64,000 bases of DNA, from NCBI RefSeq assembly GCF_004214815.1, contig NZ_CP035926.1, positions 248,001 to 312,000 on the forward strand, written 5' to 3'. The position numbers and the translations under genes were made by a program. The stretch comes from Aliarcobacter thereius LMG 24486. GTDB lineage: Bacteria > Campylobacterota > Campylobacteria > Campylobacterales > Arcobacteraceae. Shown piece after piece: positions 1-10,950 of this stretch (position 1 is its first letter; every line of letters starts with the position of its first letter). A model generated the notes under the pieces. That model did no database searches. It was not told the DNA's origin and saw nothing but the letters and a program-made list of their open reading frames with translations.

Positions 1-110
1 ACTTTATCAATATCTGCAGCATAAACATAGTTTATATCTTCAGTGTTTTGTAAAATATTTAATCCTGCATCATGGATATGGTCACAAACTACAATTGTAT
101 ATTTACTCAT
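1..110 (-). CDS. serA: D-3-phosphoglycerate dehydrogenase, N-terminal fragment
   Basis: The reverse-strand frame opens at an ATG at 108-110 and runs off the window edge, so only about 36 residues are visible. It begins MSKYTIVVCDHIHDAG, the N-terminus expected of the enzyme that oxidises 3-phosphoglycerate in the first step of serine synthesis. An AGGA ribosome-binding site overlaps the stop codon of the upstream rpsA gene, so the two are probably cotranscribed. I recall the same serA/rpsA neighbourhood from Campylobacter. The family call rests on a short fragment plus synteny. Confidence 0.75.
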   Translation of the reverse strand, partial: MSKYTIVVCDHIHDAGLNILQNTEDINYVYAADIDK

Positions 111-122
111 TTTAAAAAATTC

Positions 123-1778
123 CTACTTTTTGAATTGATCTTTTATAGCATCACCTAAAGTCATAGATATATCATCATTAACAGATTTTAACATCTCTCT
201 TTCTTGTTGTTGTTCTAATCTTTTAATAGATAATCTAACTCTATTTCTTTTTGTATCAATATTTATAACAACAGCTTCAAGTTCATCACCAATTTTTACT
301 TCTTCAGCATTTAATGGACCGAAATCTTCTGTTCTAATAAGACCATCAAGATTATTTTCAAGTTTAATAAATACACCGAAATCTTTTTTATCTTTTACAT
401 TTCCTTTCACTATATCACCTAGTTTATAATTGTCTTGAAATTTCTTTGCAGGAGATTCAGCTATTTCTTTAATTGAAAGTGAAATGTTTTCTTTCTCTTT
501 ATCAATTTTAATAATTTTAACTTCTACTTCATCACCTTTTTTGAAGATATTTTTACATTTTGTATTTGTTTCCCAAGAAGCTTCTTCATTGTGTAAAAGA
601 CCATCAACATCACCTAAAGTAATAAATGCACCAAATTCAGTTAATGTAGAGATTTTACCTTTTAAAATATCTCCAACTTTATTTGTTTTTACAAATTTAT
701 TAAATGGTTTTTCTTGAAGATTTTTTAATGAAACTCTTAATCTTTTTTTATCAATATCAAGTTCAATAACTTCAACATTTATTTCATCACCAATAGTTAA
801 ACTCTCTTTTGGGTTTTTAATATTTTTATTCCATGAAAGTTCAGAAATATGTAAAAGTCCTTCAATATCATTTCCTAAATCAACAAAAGCTCCATAAGAT
901 TCAAAATTAGAAACAGTTACTGTAATTGTATCTCCAACTTCTAATTTATCTTTAATCTCTTCCCAAGGATTAGATAAAGCAGCTTTAATAGATAAGCTTA
1001 AGTGTTGTTTTGTTTTATCATAAGATAAAACTACAACAGAAACAGTGTCTCCTTCATTGTAGTAGTTTGCAGGATTTACAGGACCTTTATAAGAGATTTC
1101 ATTGTAGTTTACAAGTCCATCAACTCCACCTAAATCAACAAACATACCATAAGAAGTGATTTTTTTAACAACTCCATTTACAGGTTCATTGTTCTCTAAA
1201 ATTTTAGCAACTTTATCATCTTTTAATGATTTGTTCTCTTCAATTAATTTTTTTCTAGAGATAATAATTGAACCTTGGTTTTTATTTACTTTTATTACTT
1301 TAGCTTTTACACTTTTTCCAAGTGCACCAATAGTTTTCATAAAAGATTGAGCTAATGGCATAAAGTATTCACAACCATTTTCATCTTCAACTGTGAAACC
1401 ACCTCTTTGTTTAACAGCTACAACTTTTCCTTCAACAATAATATCTTCAAAATTTTCACCATGAGTTGCTATAAAATCATTAAATTTAGCTCTTTGTAAA
1501 ACTTTTTTATGAGAGATATTAGGTCTTTCACCTCTATTTCCCATAAGCATAACAGAGATTGTATCTCCTACTTTATATTTTACTTCACCATTCTCTTTAA
1601 TTTCATCTAAAGATAAAAGACCTTCTATCTTTTGACCAACATCAACTAAAACTCTATCATCATTTATTTCAACAATTATACCATCAACTACAGAGTTATT
1701 CTCTGCTTGTTCAAAAGACTCGTTTAATAATTGTTCAAAATCAAAGTCTTCACCTAAATCTATATCTTCCATATGCAT
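123..1778 (-). CDS. rpsA: 30S ribosomal protein S1
   Basis: Ribosomal protein S1, 551 residues (E. coli S1 is 557), helps the 30S subunit bind and unfold mRNA. Six S1/OB-fold repeats can be counted, near residues 31-100, 113-180, 200-268, 285-352, 372-440 and 457-522. The later ones carry the typical YGxFVDLG..GLLH pattern (SYGAFVDLG, EFGAFITLG, DFGVFIKLE). Two ATGs lie close together at the start. The first (1778) is chosen because AAGAAGG sits 6 nt upstream of it, against 12 nt for the second. A TATAAT -10 element at 1819-1824 gives it its own promoter besides read-through from ispH. Confidence 0.95.
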   Translation of the reverse strand: MHMEDIDLGEDFDFEQLLNESFEQAENNSVVDGIIVEINDDRVLVDVGQKIEGLLSLDEIKENGEVKYKVGDTISVMLMGNRGERPNISHKKVLQRAKFNDFIATHGENFEDIIVEGKVVAVKQRGGFTVEDENGCEYFMPLAQSFMKTIGALGKSVKAKVIKVNKNQGSIIISRKKLIEENKSLKDDKVAKILENNEPVNGVVKKITSYGMFVDLGGVDGLVNYNEISYKGPVNPANYYNEGDTVSVVVLSYDKTKQHLSLSIKAALSNPWEEIKDKLEVGDTITVTVSNFESYGAFVDLGNDIEGLLHISELSWNKNIKNPKESLTIGDEINVEVIELDIDKKRLRVSLKNLQEKPFNKFVKTNKVGDILKGKISTLTEFGAFITLGDVDGLLHNEEASWETNTKCKNIFKKGDEVEVKIIKIDKEKENISLSIKEIAESPAKKFQDNYKLGDIVKGNVKDKKDFGVFIKLENNLDGLIRTEDFGPLNAEEVKIGDELEAVVINIDTKRNRVRLSIKRLEQQQEREMLKSVNDDISMTLGDAIKDQFKK

Positions 1779-1818
1779 ATTGTACCTTCTTGTTTACCAG
1801 TTTTTTTAAAATAGGAAG

Positions 1819-1824
1819 ATTATA
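1819..1824 (-). promoter_or_regulatory. rpsA promoter -10 element
   Basis: On the minus strand the sequence reads TCTGTATAATCTTCC, about 41 bases before the rpsA ATG. The same TCTGTATAAT string occurs at the rpsL promoter (54335-54344), which supports a shared ribosomal-protein promoter type. No clear -35 box is visible, as is usual in Campylobacterota. Confidence 0.6.
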
Positions 1825-1847
1825 CAGAAAAATGACTTAATTTATAT

Positions 1848-2681
1848 CTATAAACTTTTAATTTTGTCTATAACTTTTTGAATAACCCAATCAGGAGTGC
1901 TTGCACCAGCAGTTATACCGCAAAACTCTTTTTCTTTGAACCACTCTTTTTTTAATTCATTTTCATTTTCAATCAAATAAGAATCTTTACAGTTTTCTAA
2001 ACAAATAGAGTGAAGTTGTTTTGTATTAGAAGAGTTTTTTCCACCAATTACAATCATTACATCAGATTTTATTGATATATCTCTAGCTGCATCTTGATTT
2101 TCAAATGTTGCATCGCAAATAGTATTAAAAACTCTTACTTCTTTATTTTTTAATATTAAAGCATTTACAATTTCAAGATAAGTCTCTTTCTTCTTTGTAG
2201 TTTGTGCAACAGTTGCAATTTTTTTATTTTTGAAATTTATCTTTTCTAAATCTTCAATAGATAATATTACATTTACATCATCTAAATCTTCAGCATAAGA
2301 CATAACACCTTTGACTTCAGGATGTTCAGTATCTCCAAAAATAAGAATTGAATAACCCTCTTTTGACATATTTTTAACAATATTTTGAGGAGTTGTTACA
2401 AAAGGACAAGTAGCATTTATGACTTTTTTACTACTTTTTCTAAGATCTCTTAAATCATTTTTTGGAATTCCATGAGTTCGTATTATTACTGTATCATCAG
2501 GTTTTACATCACTTAATTTTGAATATAAACCAACTTTAAAGTCTTTTTTTAATCTATTAATTTCATCATCATTATGAATTAATGGTCCCATTGTTGCACT
2601 GTTTTCATACTTTTCTGCAATTTCAATTGCTCTTTTTACACCAAAACAGAAACCATAACTACTAGCTAACTCTATTTTCAA
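1848..2681 (-). CDS. ispH: 4-hydroxy-3-methylbut-2-enyl diphosphate reductase
   Basis: IspH (LytB) performs the last step of the non-mevalonate isoprenoid pathway, reducing HMBPP to IPP and DMAPP with an iron-sulfur cluster. At 277 residues it has the normal compact bacterial length. The three cluster cysteines are visible: Cys12 (GFCFGV), Cys90 (NATCPFV) and Cys187 (NTICDAT). The family motif AQTT is near residue 157, and the C-terminus has GITAGASTPDWVI. It lies between aroA and rpsA on one strand. The 9-base gap to aroA suggests cotranscription. Confidence 0.96.
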   Translation of the reverse strand: MKIELASSYGFCFGVKRAIEIAEKYENSATMGPLIHNDDEINRLKKDFKVGLYSKLSDVKPDDTVIIRTHGIPKNDLRDLRKSSKKVINATCPFVTTPQNIVKNMSKEGYSILIFGDTEHPEVKGVMSYAEDLDDVNVILSIEDLEKINFKNKKIATVAQTTKKKETYLEIVNALILKNKEVRVFNTICDATFENQDAARDISIKSDVMIVIGGKNSSNTKQLHSICLENCKDSYLIENENELKKEWFKEKEFCGITAGASTPDWVIQKVIDKIKSL

Positions 2682-2690
2682 AACTTATCC

Positions 2691-3971
2691 TTAGTTATAT
2701 AAAGAGTCTAAAATCTCTTTAAAATTTGGAAAAGATGCATTTATACAATCAACATCTTCAATCTCCATACCAGATATAAGACCAGCAATTGCAAAACTCA
2801 TAGCAATTCTGTGGTCACCAAAAGAGTCTATATTAGCACTTGTTAAACTTCCACCAATAATCTCATATCCATCTTCAAACTCTTTATAATCAACTCCACA
2901 AAGTTTTAAATTATCAACGACAGCTTTTATTCTATCGCTCTCTTTTACTCTTAGTTCTTTTGCATTTTTTACAAGAGATTTCCCTTTTGCTAAACTCATA
3001 GCAATTGCTAAAGCAGGAAGTTCATCTATAAGCCAAGATATATTTTTACTAACTTCAATTCCATTTAATTCATTTCCAATAATCTCAATATCACCTATTG
3101 GTTCATAAATATTCTCTTTTTCAATGAAATTAACAGTAGCACCCATTTTTTTTAAAATTATATAAGCTTCTATTCTTGTAGGATTTAAAGATGCATTTTT
3201 TATTATAACTCTTGAACCTTTATTGATAGCAGCAGCAAGAGCAAAGAAAAATCCACTCGAAGGATCAGCAGGGACAGTCATATTTAGAGCTTTTAAATGA
3301 GAAGTTAGAGGTTTTATATTTATAAAACCTTCATCATCAGTAAATATTTCAGCTCCCATTCCTTTTAACATTCTTTCTGTGTGATCACGAGTAAGTTCAT
3401 TCTCTTTATAACGACTTACATTAGTAGCTCTTAAAGCTGCTAAAATCATAGCTGATTTAACTTGAGCTGAATCAACAGGAGAGATATAAGTAAAAGCTTC
3501 TAAGTTTTTTTCCCCTCTTATAAAAAGAGGTGCTTTATTTCCATTTTCTCTACCATCAATTTGTGCTTTTATTGCTCTTAAAGGCTCAGCAACCCTTTTC
3601 ATTGGTCTACTTCTTAAATATTTATCTCCACTTAAAACAAAAGCTCCATCAACACTTGCTAAAAGTCCACAAAAAAGTCTCATAGCAGTTCCAGAATTTC
3701 CGCAATCAAGTATGTTTTCTGGTTCTATTAATTTTGGGCTTGGAGTTATTTCAATACTGCTTCCGTCTCTTTTTATTTTTGCTCCAAGTTGTTCAACAAT
3801 ATTTAAAGTATTTAAAGTATCTTCAGCTGTAAGATAGTTTTTTATATAAGATGTCTTATCTGAAAAAAGTGCAAACATGGCACATCTATGAGAAATTGAT
3901 TTATCACTTGCAATATTTTCAATAGTTATATCAAATTTTTTTGATAATTTTTTAATACTAAAATTTGCCAC
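2691..3971 (-). CDS. aroA: 3-phosphoshikimate 1-carboxyvinyltransferase (EPSP synthase)
   Basis: EPSP synthase, 426 residues, transfers the enolpyruvyl group of PEP to shikimate-3-phosphate in chorismate synthesis. Family signatures seen are DKSISHR near residue 23 (substrate-binding Lys and Ser), [12 protein letters not shown] near residue 89, RPM(K)R near residue 123, and KESDRIKA plus FGDHRIAMS in the C-terminal half. It follows pheT with a 9-base gap and precedes ispH, giving the order pheS-pheT-aroA-ispH-rpsA-serA along the minus strand, so it is probably part of one long operon. Confidence 0.97.
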   Translation of the reverse strand: MANFSIKKLSKKFDITIENIASDKSISHRCAMFALFSDKTSYIKNYLTAEDTLNTLNIVEQLGAKIKRDGSSIEITPSPKLIEPENILDCGNSGTAMRLFCGLLASVDGAFVLSGDKYLRSRPMKRVAEPLRAIKAQIDGRENGNKAPLFIRGEKNLEAFTYISPVDSAQVKSAMILAALRATNVSRYKENELTRDHTERMLKGMGAEIFTDDEGFINIKPLTSHLKALNMTVPADPSSGFFFALAAAINKGSRVIIKNASLNPTRIEAYIILKKMGATVNFIEKENIYEPIGDIEIIGNELNGIEVSKNISWLIDELPALAIAMSLAKGKSLVKNAKELRVKESDRIKAVVDNLKLCGVDYKEFEDGYEIIGGSLTSANIDSFGDHRIAMSFAIAGLISGMEIEDVDCINASFPNFKEILDSLYN

Positions 3972-3980
3972 TTTTTTTCC

Positions 3981-6305
3981 TTATCTTAATGTAATATTTA
4001 AATCTTTCTTCAAAATATCTAATATTGAAGATATAACTAAATTTATATCTTCATCTTCTAAAGTCTTTTCATCACTTTGTAGAGTAAATCTGATAGTTAA
4101 ACTCTCAAAATCTCCAAGCTTATCATCACTATAAATATCTATTAAATTGTATTGTTTTATTAGTGGATTTTTAATAGAATCAATGACTTTTTTAATATCT
4201 TTGAACTCCATATTTTTTGGAGCAAGAATACTTAAATCTTTTATAGATGTTTGGAATTTTGAATAAGAGTTTGCTAAAACTTTATCATCTTTAATCATTT
4301 CAAAATCAATTTGAGCAATGAAAGTATCGTTTAAATCATAATCTTCACAAACACTTGGATGAAGTTTTGAAATAAATCCAGCTACTTTTCCATCTATAAT
4401 AACATTTGCATTTTGGAATGGATGGATGAAACTATTATCAATTTTATCCATTGGTACTAAATCAAATTTTCCAATACTATTTAAAACTTTCTTTGAAAAT
4501 TCAAAAAAGTCAATATTCTTTGGTTTTCCTGCATTGCATACATCTTCTAAGCTATTTGCACCTGAATAAATAAAAGCAATTTTTTTGCTTTCAGCTCTAT
4601 TTTCATCAAATATTGTACCAATTTCGAAAAATGCACTAGATCTTATTCCATGGCTAAAGTTATTTGAACAAGCTTCTACAAGATTTAATAAAAGAGTTGT
4701 TCTAAATGTGTTTAACTCTTTTACAATTGGATTAATTAAATCTAAATTCTCTTTAACTGTTTTAAACCCATATTTCTCTAATTTTTCTTTTGAAGTAAAA
4801 ACATATGTTAAAGTTTCAAAGAAATTATTTTCAATAGCTTTAAATCTAACTTTGTTTCTTTTTAATATATCTTTTGAAGTTTTATTTACTCTATTTACTT
4901 CATCAACTGCTAAAGGTTTTGATTTAATATTATCAATTCCAATCATTCTAATAATTTCTTCAGATACATCAGCAATGTTTTTTATATCATGTCTATATAC
5001 AGGGGCTTTTACTACAAGTAAATTATCAACAGAATCTTTAATTTCAAAAGATAAAGATGATAAAATTCTTTCTATTTCATGTTTATCAATTTTTTGACCA
5101 ATTATTGAGTTTATTTTATCTACACTTAAATTTATTGCATCTCTTTCTATATCGTCTAAAAACTCTTTTGAACCAGAATATACAATAACTCCAAATTTTG
5201 ATAAGTAGTTACAATAGTAATCAATAGCAACAGTTATATTTGGGTTACTTCCTCTTGATGTTTTATAGAAGATTTCACTTGTTTTTGGTTTCTTATCAAA
5301 AACTAATTTTGAAATAGTTTCAGGATCTTTATATGAAGCTTCAATTAAAAAATCACCATTTATATCTTCTATTATATTTTTATGATTTACTCCAATATTG
5401 CTTAGTTCTTCACCATTTGAATAAAAACTATCAATTCCATCTCTATTTTTCTTAACTTCAAAACTATAAAAATCATTTTTCATTAAAGATTGCTTACTAT
5501 TATAGATATTTAGGATTGCTCCAATAGAGTGCATAATATACTCTAAAGAGTTTTTAATTTCAAAATTTTCTTTAAATTTACCAATAGTTGCAAGTCTAAT
5601 ATTTGATAGAAGATCAATCTTGAAATTTTTGATTTCAACAGCTTTATAAGCTAGATTTGAATCAAAGTTAGAAACATCAACTATAAATTTTTGACCTATA
5701 CTTAATCTTTCATAATTAATATGTTTTTCAAACATAATTAATGATAGATTATAATAAGCAGCTAACTCTCTAGCAACTCCTAAAATACTAAGACAATCTC
5801 CTCTATTTGGAGTTAGACCAATTTCTATAATATCATCATTTAATAAAGGATAAGCACTTAGTTCTTTTCCTAAAACTAATTCTCCAATTGAATTATCTAA
5901 AATCATAATTCCATCATTTAATTTTGGAAGTCCTAATTCAGTAGAAGAACAAATCATTCCGTTTGATTCAACTCCTCTTAGTTTTGCAGCTTTTATTTTA
6001 AAATCATCTCCTAAAATAGCACCAATTTTAGCAACAGGAACGAATTGTCCTTCTTCAACATTTGAAGCTCCACAAACTATCTGTTCAACATTTGATCCAA
6101 GATCAACTAAACAAATATTTAATTTATCAGCTTCTGGATGCTTTTGTTTTTTTAAAACTTTTCCGACTACAACATTTGAAGCTATTGTTTTACTATCTAA
6201 ACTATCAACTTCTAATCCAATACTGTTTAAAGTTTTACAAAGTTCACTTGTAGAAATTTTTGAAATATTTATAAACTCTTCTAACCATTTTCTTGTAACT
6301 ATCAT
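3981..6305 (-). CDS. pheT: Phenylalanyl-tRNA synthetase beta subunit
   Basis: The beta subunit, 774 residues, partners PheS in the alpha2-beta2 synthetase that charges tRNA-Phe and edits mischarged tyrosine. Visible modules are an N-terminal tRNA-binding OB domain (residues about 40-150, [18 protein letters not shown]), a B3/B4 editing region in the middle, B5 around residues 395-465 (APVYRHDI), and a C-terminal FDX anticodon-binding domain ([12 protein letters not shown] onward). Its ATG overlaps the pheS stop by four bases (ATGA), which implies translational coupling. Its length is slightly below the 790-800 usual for Gram-negatives. Confidence 0.96.
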   Translation of the reverse strand: MIVTRKWLEEFINISKISTSELCKTLNSIGLEVDSLDSKTIASNVVVGKVLKKQKHPEADKLNICLVDLGSNVEQIVCGASNVEEGQFVPVAKIGAILGDDFKIKAAKLRGVESNGMICSSTELGLPKLNDGIMILDNSIGELVLGKELSAYPLLNDDIIEIGLTPNRGDCLSILGVARELAAYYNLSLIMFEKHINYERLSIGQKFIVDVSNFDSNLAYKAVEIKNFKIDLLSNIRLATIGKFKENFEIKNSLEYIMHSIGAILNIYNSKQSLMKNDFYSFEVKKNRDGIDSFYSNGEELSNIGVNHKNIIEDINGDFLIEASYKDPETISKLVFDKKPKTSEIFYKTSRGSNPNITVAIDYYCNYLSKFGVIVYSGSKEFLDDIERDAINLSVDKINSIIGQKIDKHEIERILSSLSFEIKDSVDNLLVVKAPVYRHDIKNIADVSEEIIRMIGIDNIKSKPLAVDEVNRVNKTSKDILKRNKVRFKAIENNFFETLTYVFTSKEKLEKYGFKTVKENLDLINPIVKELNTFRTTLLLNLVEACSNNFSHGIRSSAFFEIGTIFDENRAESKKIAFIYSGANSLEDVCNAGKPKNIDFFEFSKKVLNSIGKFDLVPMDKIDNSFIHPFQNANVIIDGKVAGFISKLHPSVCEDYDLNDTFIAQIDFEMIKDDKVLANSYSKFQTSIKDLSILAPKNMEFKDIKKVIDSIKNPLIKQYNLIDIYSDDKLGDFESLTIRFTLQSDEKTLEDEDINLVISSILDILKKDLNITLR

Positions 6306-7294
6306 TTAAATTGTCCTAATAATCTTATATCGCTTTCAAATAGAGATCTTAAGTCTCCAATACTATGAATTAACATTGCAAATCTTTCAACTCCAAGGCC
6401 AAAAGCATAACCTGATTTATCTTCATAACCAACAGCATTAAAAACATTTTGATCAACTACACCACAACCAAGAACTTCTAACCAACCAGTTTGTGAACAA
6501 ACTCTACAACCTTCGCCTTTACAAAATACACATGAAATGTCAACTTCTGCTGATGGCTCTGTAAATGGGAAAAAAGATGGTCTAAATCTTACTTCAACAT
6601 CACCAAACATATGTTGTAAAAACTCTACCAAAAGATGTTTTAAATTTGCAAAAGATACTTTGTCTGCTTTATCAACAACTAAACCTTCAATTTGATGGAA
6701 CATTGGAGTATGAGTTATATCAAAATCTCTTCTAAAAACTGTTCCAGGGGCTATCATCCTAATAGGTGCTTTTTGTGTAAGCATAGTTCTTATTTGCACA
6801 GGAGAAGTATGAGTTCTTAAAAGTGTGTAATCTTTGTTATAAAAAGTATCAGCCATATCTCTTGCTGGATGGTATTGTGGTAGATTTAAAGCTTGGAAGT
6901 TATGAAAATCATCTTCTACAAGAGGACCTTCTTCTACTGCAAAATTCAGATTTTGAAAATAGTTTATTATTTTATTCATTGTTTCAGCCACAGGATGTGT
7001 TGCACCTGAACTTATAGTATTATTAAACTTTGTTACATCTATTTTTTCTGATTCTAATCTTTGATTTAAAAACTCTTTATTTAAAAACTCTTTTTTCTCA
7101 TCTAGTTTTGTTGTAAGACTCTCTTTTTGAAGATTTAAGTTCTGAGCAAACTCTTTTTTCTCTTCATTTGGAATCTCTTTCATTCTTGCGAATTCTAAAG
7201 TTAAAAAACCTTTTTTCCCAAAAATATCAATTCTTATATTTTCAAGCTCTTCAAATGTAGACGAAGAGTTTATTTTTTCTATCCAATTTTCCAA
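6302..7294 (-). CDS. pheS: Phenylalanyl-tRNA synthetase alpha subunit
   Basis: The catalytic alpha subunit, 330 residues. An N-terminal coiled-coil arm (residues about 1-85) is followed by the class II core with HPAR and MADTFY (motif 1 region), [28 protein letters not shown] (motif 2) and [10 protein letters not shown] (motif 3). The start is a TTG at 7294. An AGG ribosome-binding site precedes it by 7 bases, and no in-frame ATG fits the family N-terminus better. It heads the pheST-aroA-ispH-rpsA-serA block and is divergent from the HIT gene across a 161-base gap that must hold both promoters. Confidence 0.96.
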   Translation of the reverse strand: MENWIEKINSSSTFEELENIRIDIFGKKGFLTLEFARMKEIPNEEKKEFAQNLNLQKESLTTKLDEKKEFLNKEFLNQRLESEKIDVTKFNNTISSGATHPVAETMNKIINYFQNLNFAVEEGPLVEDDFHNFQALNLPQYHPARDMADTFYNKDYTLLRTHTSPVQIRTMLTQKAPIRMIAPGTVFRRDFDITHTPMFHQIEGLVVDKADKVSFANLKHLLVEFLQHMFGDVEVRFRPSFFPFTEPSAEVDISCVFCKGEGCRVCSQTGWLEVLGCGVVDQNVFNAVGYEDKSGYAFGLGVERFAMLIHSIGDLRSLFESDIRLLGQFK

Positions 7295-7370
7295 TTTTTT
7301 TCCTATAATTAAAATTAATCTATACTCATTAGAACTTGCGAGTCTATCTAAAATTTTATTAGAGTTTGGT

Positions 7371-7376
7371 TATAAT
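7371..7376 (+). promoter_or_regulatory. Candidate -10 element for the HIT gene
   Basis: A perfect TATAAT lies 80 bases before the TTG start of the HIT gene, in the divergent gap with pheS. A second AT-rich candidate (AATATATT near 7431) lies closer, so which one is used is uncertain. Confidence 0.4.
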
Positions 7377-7455
7377 GAAGTTTTAAAATAGGTCTAAATT
7401 TCTAAGAGATATAGATACTTTTTATTTAGAATATATTAAAACAAGGAGAGAGAAT

Positions 7456-7800
7456 TTGTGTATATTTTGTAAAATTGTGAATAAAGAACTTCCAAGTAGT
7501 TTAATTTTGGAAGATGATAACTTCTTAGCCTTTCATGATATTAATCCAACAAGAAAAGTTCATGCTTTAGTGATTCCAAAAGAGCATTATGAATCTTTTG
7601 AAGATACACCTTCAAATATTATGGGTAAATTAAGTGAATTTATAAAAAAAGTTACAAAAGAGTTAAATGTTTCAGAAAGTGGATATAGAATGATAACAAA
7701 TATTGGATCAGATGGTGGTCAAGAAGTTTCACACTTACATTTTCATATAATTGGTGGAGAAAAAGTAGGGCGATTAGTACGAGATAAAGATGATTTATAA
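7456..7800 (+). CDS. HIT family nucleotide-binding protein
   Basis: A 114-residue histidine-triad protein, a family of nucleotide phosphoramidases and hydrolases acting on purine-nucleoside substrates such as AMP-lysine. The triad HLHFHII is at residues 93-99, with His97 as the likely nucleophile, and CIFCKI at the N-terminus is typical of HinT-type members. Translation starts at TTG (7456), with AAGGAGAG 7 bases upstream. It follows pheS divergently, an arrangement I recall from Campylobacter. It sits 14 bases upstream of an outer-membrane protein gene and is probably cotranscribed with it. The cellular substrate cannot be told from sequence. Confidence 0.93.
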   Translation: MCIFCKIVNKELPSSLILEDDNFLAFHDINPTRKVHALVIPKEHYESFEDTPSNIMGKLSEFIKKVTKELNVSESGYRMITNIGSDGGQEVSHLHFHIIGGEKVGRLVRDKDDL

Positions 7801-7814
7801 TATAAGGAAATAAA

Positions 7815-8543
7815 ATGAATAAAAATATAAAAGTAGCAATTATTGCTTCAAGTTTACTTCTAAGTTCAGCAAATGCTGATTTCTTAAGAGCAGAATTAGG
7901 TGCTGGTGCATGGCTTGCAAAACCAAGCGGTGAGATAAAAGCAAAAAATGGAAATGGAATTGATAGCTCAAAAGAAGATAGTCAAACAAATTTTTATGCT
8001 TGGGCATATTTTAAACATTTCTTACCTCTTGTTCCAAATCTTAAATTAGAGTATTCAAAAGTGGAAAATGAAGGTAGAGCAGATGGTAATTTCTCATCTT
8101 ATAACACAACGGATCAAAGTTCAGATTTTACTATGAAGCAAATAGATATTATCCCTTATTATAATATTTTAGATAATACATTTTGGACAACAATTGATTT
8201 AGGAGTTGATTTCAAATTAATTGATGCAGATTATGAAGTTTCAGGAATTCCTAATAGTAAAATTTCAAAATCTTTTGTGCTTCCAATGGGGTATGCAAGA
8301 GCAAGAGTTGAAATTCCAGCAACACCATTTGGAATTGAAGCAGATATAAAATATATTAAGTATAGTGATAATCAAGCTTATGATAGCAAAATAAAAATAG
8401 ATTATACTTTTGATTTTCCAGTTGTTCAACCAGCTTTAGAAGTTGGATATAGAGTTCAAAAAATTAAAGTTGATAAATTGTCAAATTTAGAAACAGATTT
8501 AGATTTCAGTGGAGTTTATGCAGGATTAATGCTTAGATTTTAA
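7815..8543 (+). CDS. TIGR04219-type outer-membrane beta-barrel protein
   Basis: A 242-residue secreted protein with a clear signal peptide (MNKNIKVAIIASSLLLSSANA, cleavage after residue 21). The mature part has alternating hydrophobic and polar strands and ends in aromatic Phe (GLMLRF), the C-terminal signature that targets barrels to the outer membrane through BAM. The opening RAELGAGAWLAKPSG resembles the TIGR04219 family known from Proteobacteria. Function is unknown. It is preceded by AAGGA and followed immediately by a strong bidirectional terminator shared with accA. Confidence 0.8.
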   Translation: MNKNIKVAIIASSLLLSSANADFLRAELGAGAWLAKPSGEIKAKNGNGIDSSKEDSQTNFYAWAYFKHFLPLVPNLKLEYSKVENEGRADGNFSSYNTTDQSSDFTMKQIDIIPYYNILDNTFWTTIDLGVDFKLIDADYEVSGIPNSKISKSFVLPMGYARARVEIPATPFGIEADIKYIKYSDNQAYDSKIKIDYTFDFPVVQPALEVGYRVQKIKVDKLSNLETDLDFSGVYAGLMLRF

Positions 8544-8550
8544 ATAAAAA

Positions 8551-8575
8551 AAGGAGAAGATAAATTCTTCTCCTT
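8551..8575. terminator. Bidirectional intrinsic terminator
   Basis: A perfect 10-bp stem (8551-8560 with 8566-8575, GAGAAG-type core) has a 5-base loop. It is flanked by an A-run on the left and a T-run on the right. It lies between the convergent beta-barrel gene and accA, so it can end both transcripts. Confidence 0.85.
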
Positions 8576-8597
8576 TTTCTTAAAATATTAGAAATTT

Positions 8598-9533
8598 TTA
8601 CTCTTCAAATGAACCAAGATTCATGATTTTTTGATATTTTTTAGCTTGTCTCTCTTCAGGACTTAATAATTTTAACTCTTCTAAAGAGTCTAAAAAATAC
8701 TTCTTAAGAGCCATAATAGCTTCATCTTTTTTTCTATGAGCACCGATTAAAGGCTCATTTATAACATCTTCTATCAGATTTTGTTGTTTTAAGTTTTCAG
8801 CTGTAATTTTTAAAGCTTGTGCAGCTGTTTCAACTTTTGTTGGATCATTCCATAAGATTGCACTACAACCTTCAGGAGAAATAACTGCATAAACAGAATA
8901 TCTCATCATAGCAAGTTTATCAGCTATACTAATTGCTAGTGCTCCACCACTTCCACCTTCTCCAATTACAACTGAAACAGATGGAGTAGTTAGATTTGCA
9001 AATTCATAAAGATTTCTAGCAATAGCTTCACTTTGATTTCTCTCTTCTGCTCCAAGTCCTGGATATGCACCTGGAGTGTCAACTAACATAAGAATAGGAA
9101 TTTGGAATTTTTCAGCCATTTGAGCAGCTCTTAAAGCTTTTCTATAACCTTCAGGATTTGGCATACCAAAGTTTCTTTTTAATTTCTCTTTAGTTCCTCT
9201 ACCTTTTTGTTCACCAATTATTAATACTTGTTGTTCATTTATAAAGCCTAAATAGCAAACAATAGCATGGTCATCAATATAGTGTCTATCTCCATGAATC
9301 TCATAAGCTTGATCTAAAATACCATTTATATAATCAAGTGCATAAGGTCTATCAGGATGTCTTGCTAATTGAAGTTTTTGATAATCATTTAAATTTTTAA
9401 AAGTTTTTTCAACTTCTTTTTCAAGTTTTTTTTCTAAGATTTCAATTGCAGGTTCATCAGCTTTAATTCTAGCTAATACAATTTCATCTTCAATTTTTTT
9501 AATTTTCTCTTCGAATTCTAAATAAGTTGCCAA
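8598..9533 (-). CDS. accA: Acetyl-CoA carboxylase carboxyltransferase subunit alpha
   Basis: The alpha subunit of the carboxyltransferase, 311 residues, pairs with AccD to move the carboxyl group from biotin to acetyl-CoA, forming malonyl-CoA. The typical N-terminal helical region ([14 protein letters not shown]) precedes the crotonase-like core, with [54 protein letters not shown] and [11 protein letters not shown]. It follows fabF by 46 bases and continues the fabG-acpP-fabF-accA order, so malonyl-CoA supply and chain elongation are encoded together. AccD and the biotin subunits are not in the window. Confidence 0.97.
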   Translation of the reverse strand: MATYLEFEEKIKKIEDEIVLARIKADEPAIEILEKKLEKEVEKTFKNLNDYQKLQLARHPDRPYALDYINGILDQAYEIHGDRHYIDDHAIVCYLGFINEQQVLIIGEQKGRGTKEKLKRNFGMPNPEGYRKALRAAQMAEKFQIPILMLVDTPGAYPGLGAEERNQSEAIARNLYEFANLTTPSVSVVIGEGGSGGALAISIADKLAMMRYSVYAVISPEGCSAILWNDPTKVETAAQALKITAENLKQQNLIEDVINEPLIGAHRKKDEAIMALKKYFLDSLEELKLLSPEERQAKKYQKIMNLGSFEE

Positions 9534-9579
9534 TATTTTTCCTTAAAATAAAGAGCATTGCTACTCTTAGATTTTTAAA

Positions 9580-10839
9580 TTATTTTGTAAATTTTTTAAA
9601 AATTACAGAACCGTTAGTTCCACCAAAACCAAAATTATTTGTCATTACTGTATTTAGTTCTACATTTCTAGCAATATTTGGAATTACATCTAAATCACAT
9701 TCTGGATCTTGATTTTCTACATTAATTGTTGGAGGGATTATTCCATCATTTAATGCTTTTATTGTCATAATAGCTTCAATCGCTCCTGCTGCACCAAGGC
9801 AGTGTCCAATTTGACCTTTTATTGATGATACTAAAGGAGAGTTTTCTTTTCCTCCAAATAGTTCTTTTATAGCTGAAGTTTCATTTTTATCTCCAACAGG
9901 AGTTGAAGTCCCATGCATATTTATATAATCAATTTTTACAGAAGTTCCTAAAGTTCTCTCTGCCATTAAAAGAGCAGATTTCATAGCTCTTAAAGGACCA
10001 TCAACAACTGGAGAAGTTATATGATTTGCATCACCACTCTCTCCAAAACCAATAATTTCACAATAAATTTTTGCATTTCTTTCTAATGCACTATCTAAAG
10101 ATTCTATAACTAGTGCTCCAGCACCTTCTCCCATTACAAAACCATCTCTATCTATATCAAATGGTCTTGAAGATTTTTTAGGATCATCATTTCTTGTTGA
10201 AAGAGCTTTCATAGCAGCAAAGCCACCAACACCAGCACCACAAACGGCACTTTCAGCCCCAACAACTAAAATTCTATCAGCCCCATCTAAAGCAATTGTT
10301 TTAAAAGCATCACAAATAGCATGAGTAGAAGCTGCACAAGCAGTAACATGACTTAAAGAAGGACCTTTTAAATTATGTTCAATTGAAATAAATCCACTTA
10401 ACATATTTGATAATGAAGAAGGAATAAAAAATGGAGATATTTTTCTTGAACCTCTTGTGTCACAAATTGTAGAGTTTTTTTGAATTGTTGATAATCCACC
10501 AATTCCAGAACCTGAAATGATTCCAAATCTAGCAGCATCATTTTCATCTACTTTTTTATTTTCGCTTGTAACAAATCCACTATCAATCATAGCTTCATGA
10601 GCTGCTTTAATTCCTAATTGAATAAATCTATCAGCTTTTTTTACCTCTTTTTTATCCATTACAGTTTCAGGATCAAAGTTTTTTACTTCTCCTGCAATTT
10701 GTACTGTAAAATCACTTGCATCAAAAAGTGTGATTGTATCAATTCCACAAACACCATTTTTAATTGCTTCAAAAGATTCTGCAACAGAGTGTCCTGTTGA
10801 ATTTATAGTACCTAGACCTGTAATAACAACTCTCTTCAT
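9580..10839 (-). CDS. fabF: 3-oxoacyl-ACP synthase II
   Basis: Beta-ketoacyl-ACP synthase II, 419 residues, condenses malonyl-ACP with acyl-ACP during chain elongation. The catalytic triad is visible: Cys168 in VTACAAS, His in NMHGTSTPVGD, and His in GQIGHCLGAAGA. A C-terminal NNFGFGGTNGS loop is present. The length fits the family (about 412). It follows acpP on the same strand with a 111-base gap, and an accA-type gene follows. Assignment to FabF rather than FabB rests on length, context and the GTSTPVGD motif. Confidence 0.96.
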   Translation of the reverse strand: MKRVVITGLGTINSTGHSVAESFEAIKNGVCGIDTITLFDASDFTVQIAGEVKNFDPETVMDKKEVKKADRFIQLGIKAAHEAMIDSGFVTSENKKVDENDAARFGIISGSGIGGLSTIQKNSTICDTRGSRKISPFFIPSSLSNMLSGFISIEHNLKGPSLSHVTACAASTHAICDAFKTIALDGADRILVVGAESAVCGAGVGGFAAMKALSTRNDDPKKSSRPFDIDRDGFVMGEGAGALVIESLDSALERNAKIYCEIIGFGESGDANHITSPVVDGPLRAMKSALLMAERTLGTSVKIDYINMHGTSTPVGDKNETSAIKELFGGKENSPLVSSIKGQIGHCLGAAGAIEAIMTIKALNDGIIPPTINVENQDPECDLDVIPNIARNVELNTVMTNNFGFGGTNGSVIFKKFTK

Positions 10840-10950
10840 AAAATATGCTCCATTTTCAAAATTTATTTAAATTACTCAATTTTTTTATAAAAACTCAATA
10901 ATAAAAATTAAATGAAAGAAAAATCTTTCATTTAAAGTACACGCAAGAAA

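Noticed and set aside
4585-5097. A 170-codon plus-strand frame inside pheT
   Set aside because: It is antisense to an intact pheT, has no ribosome-binding site and its composition reflects the opposite strand.
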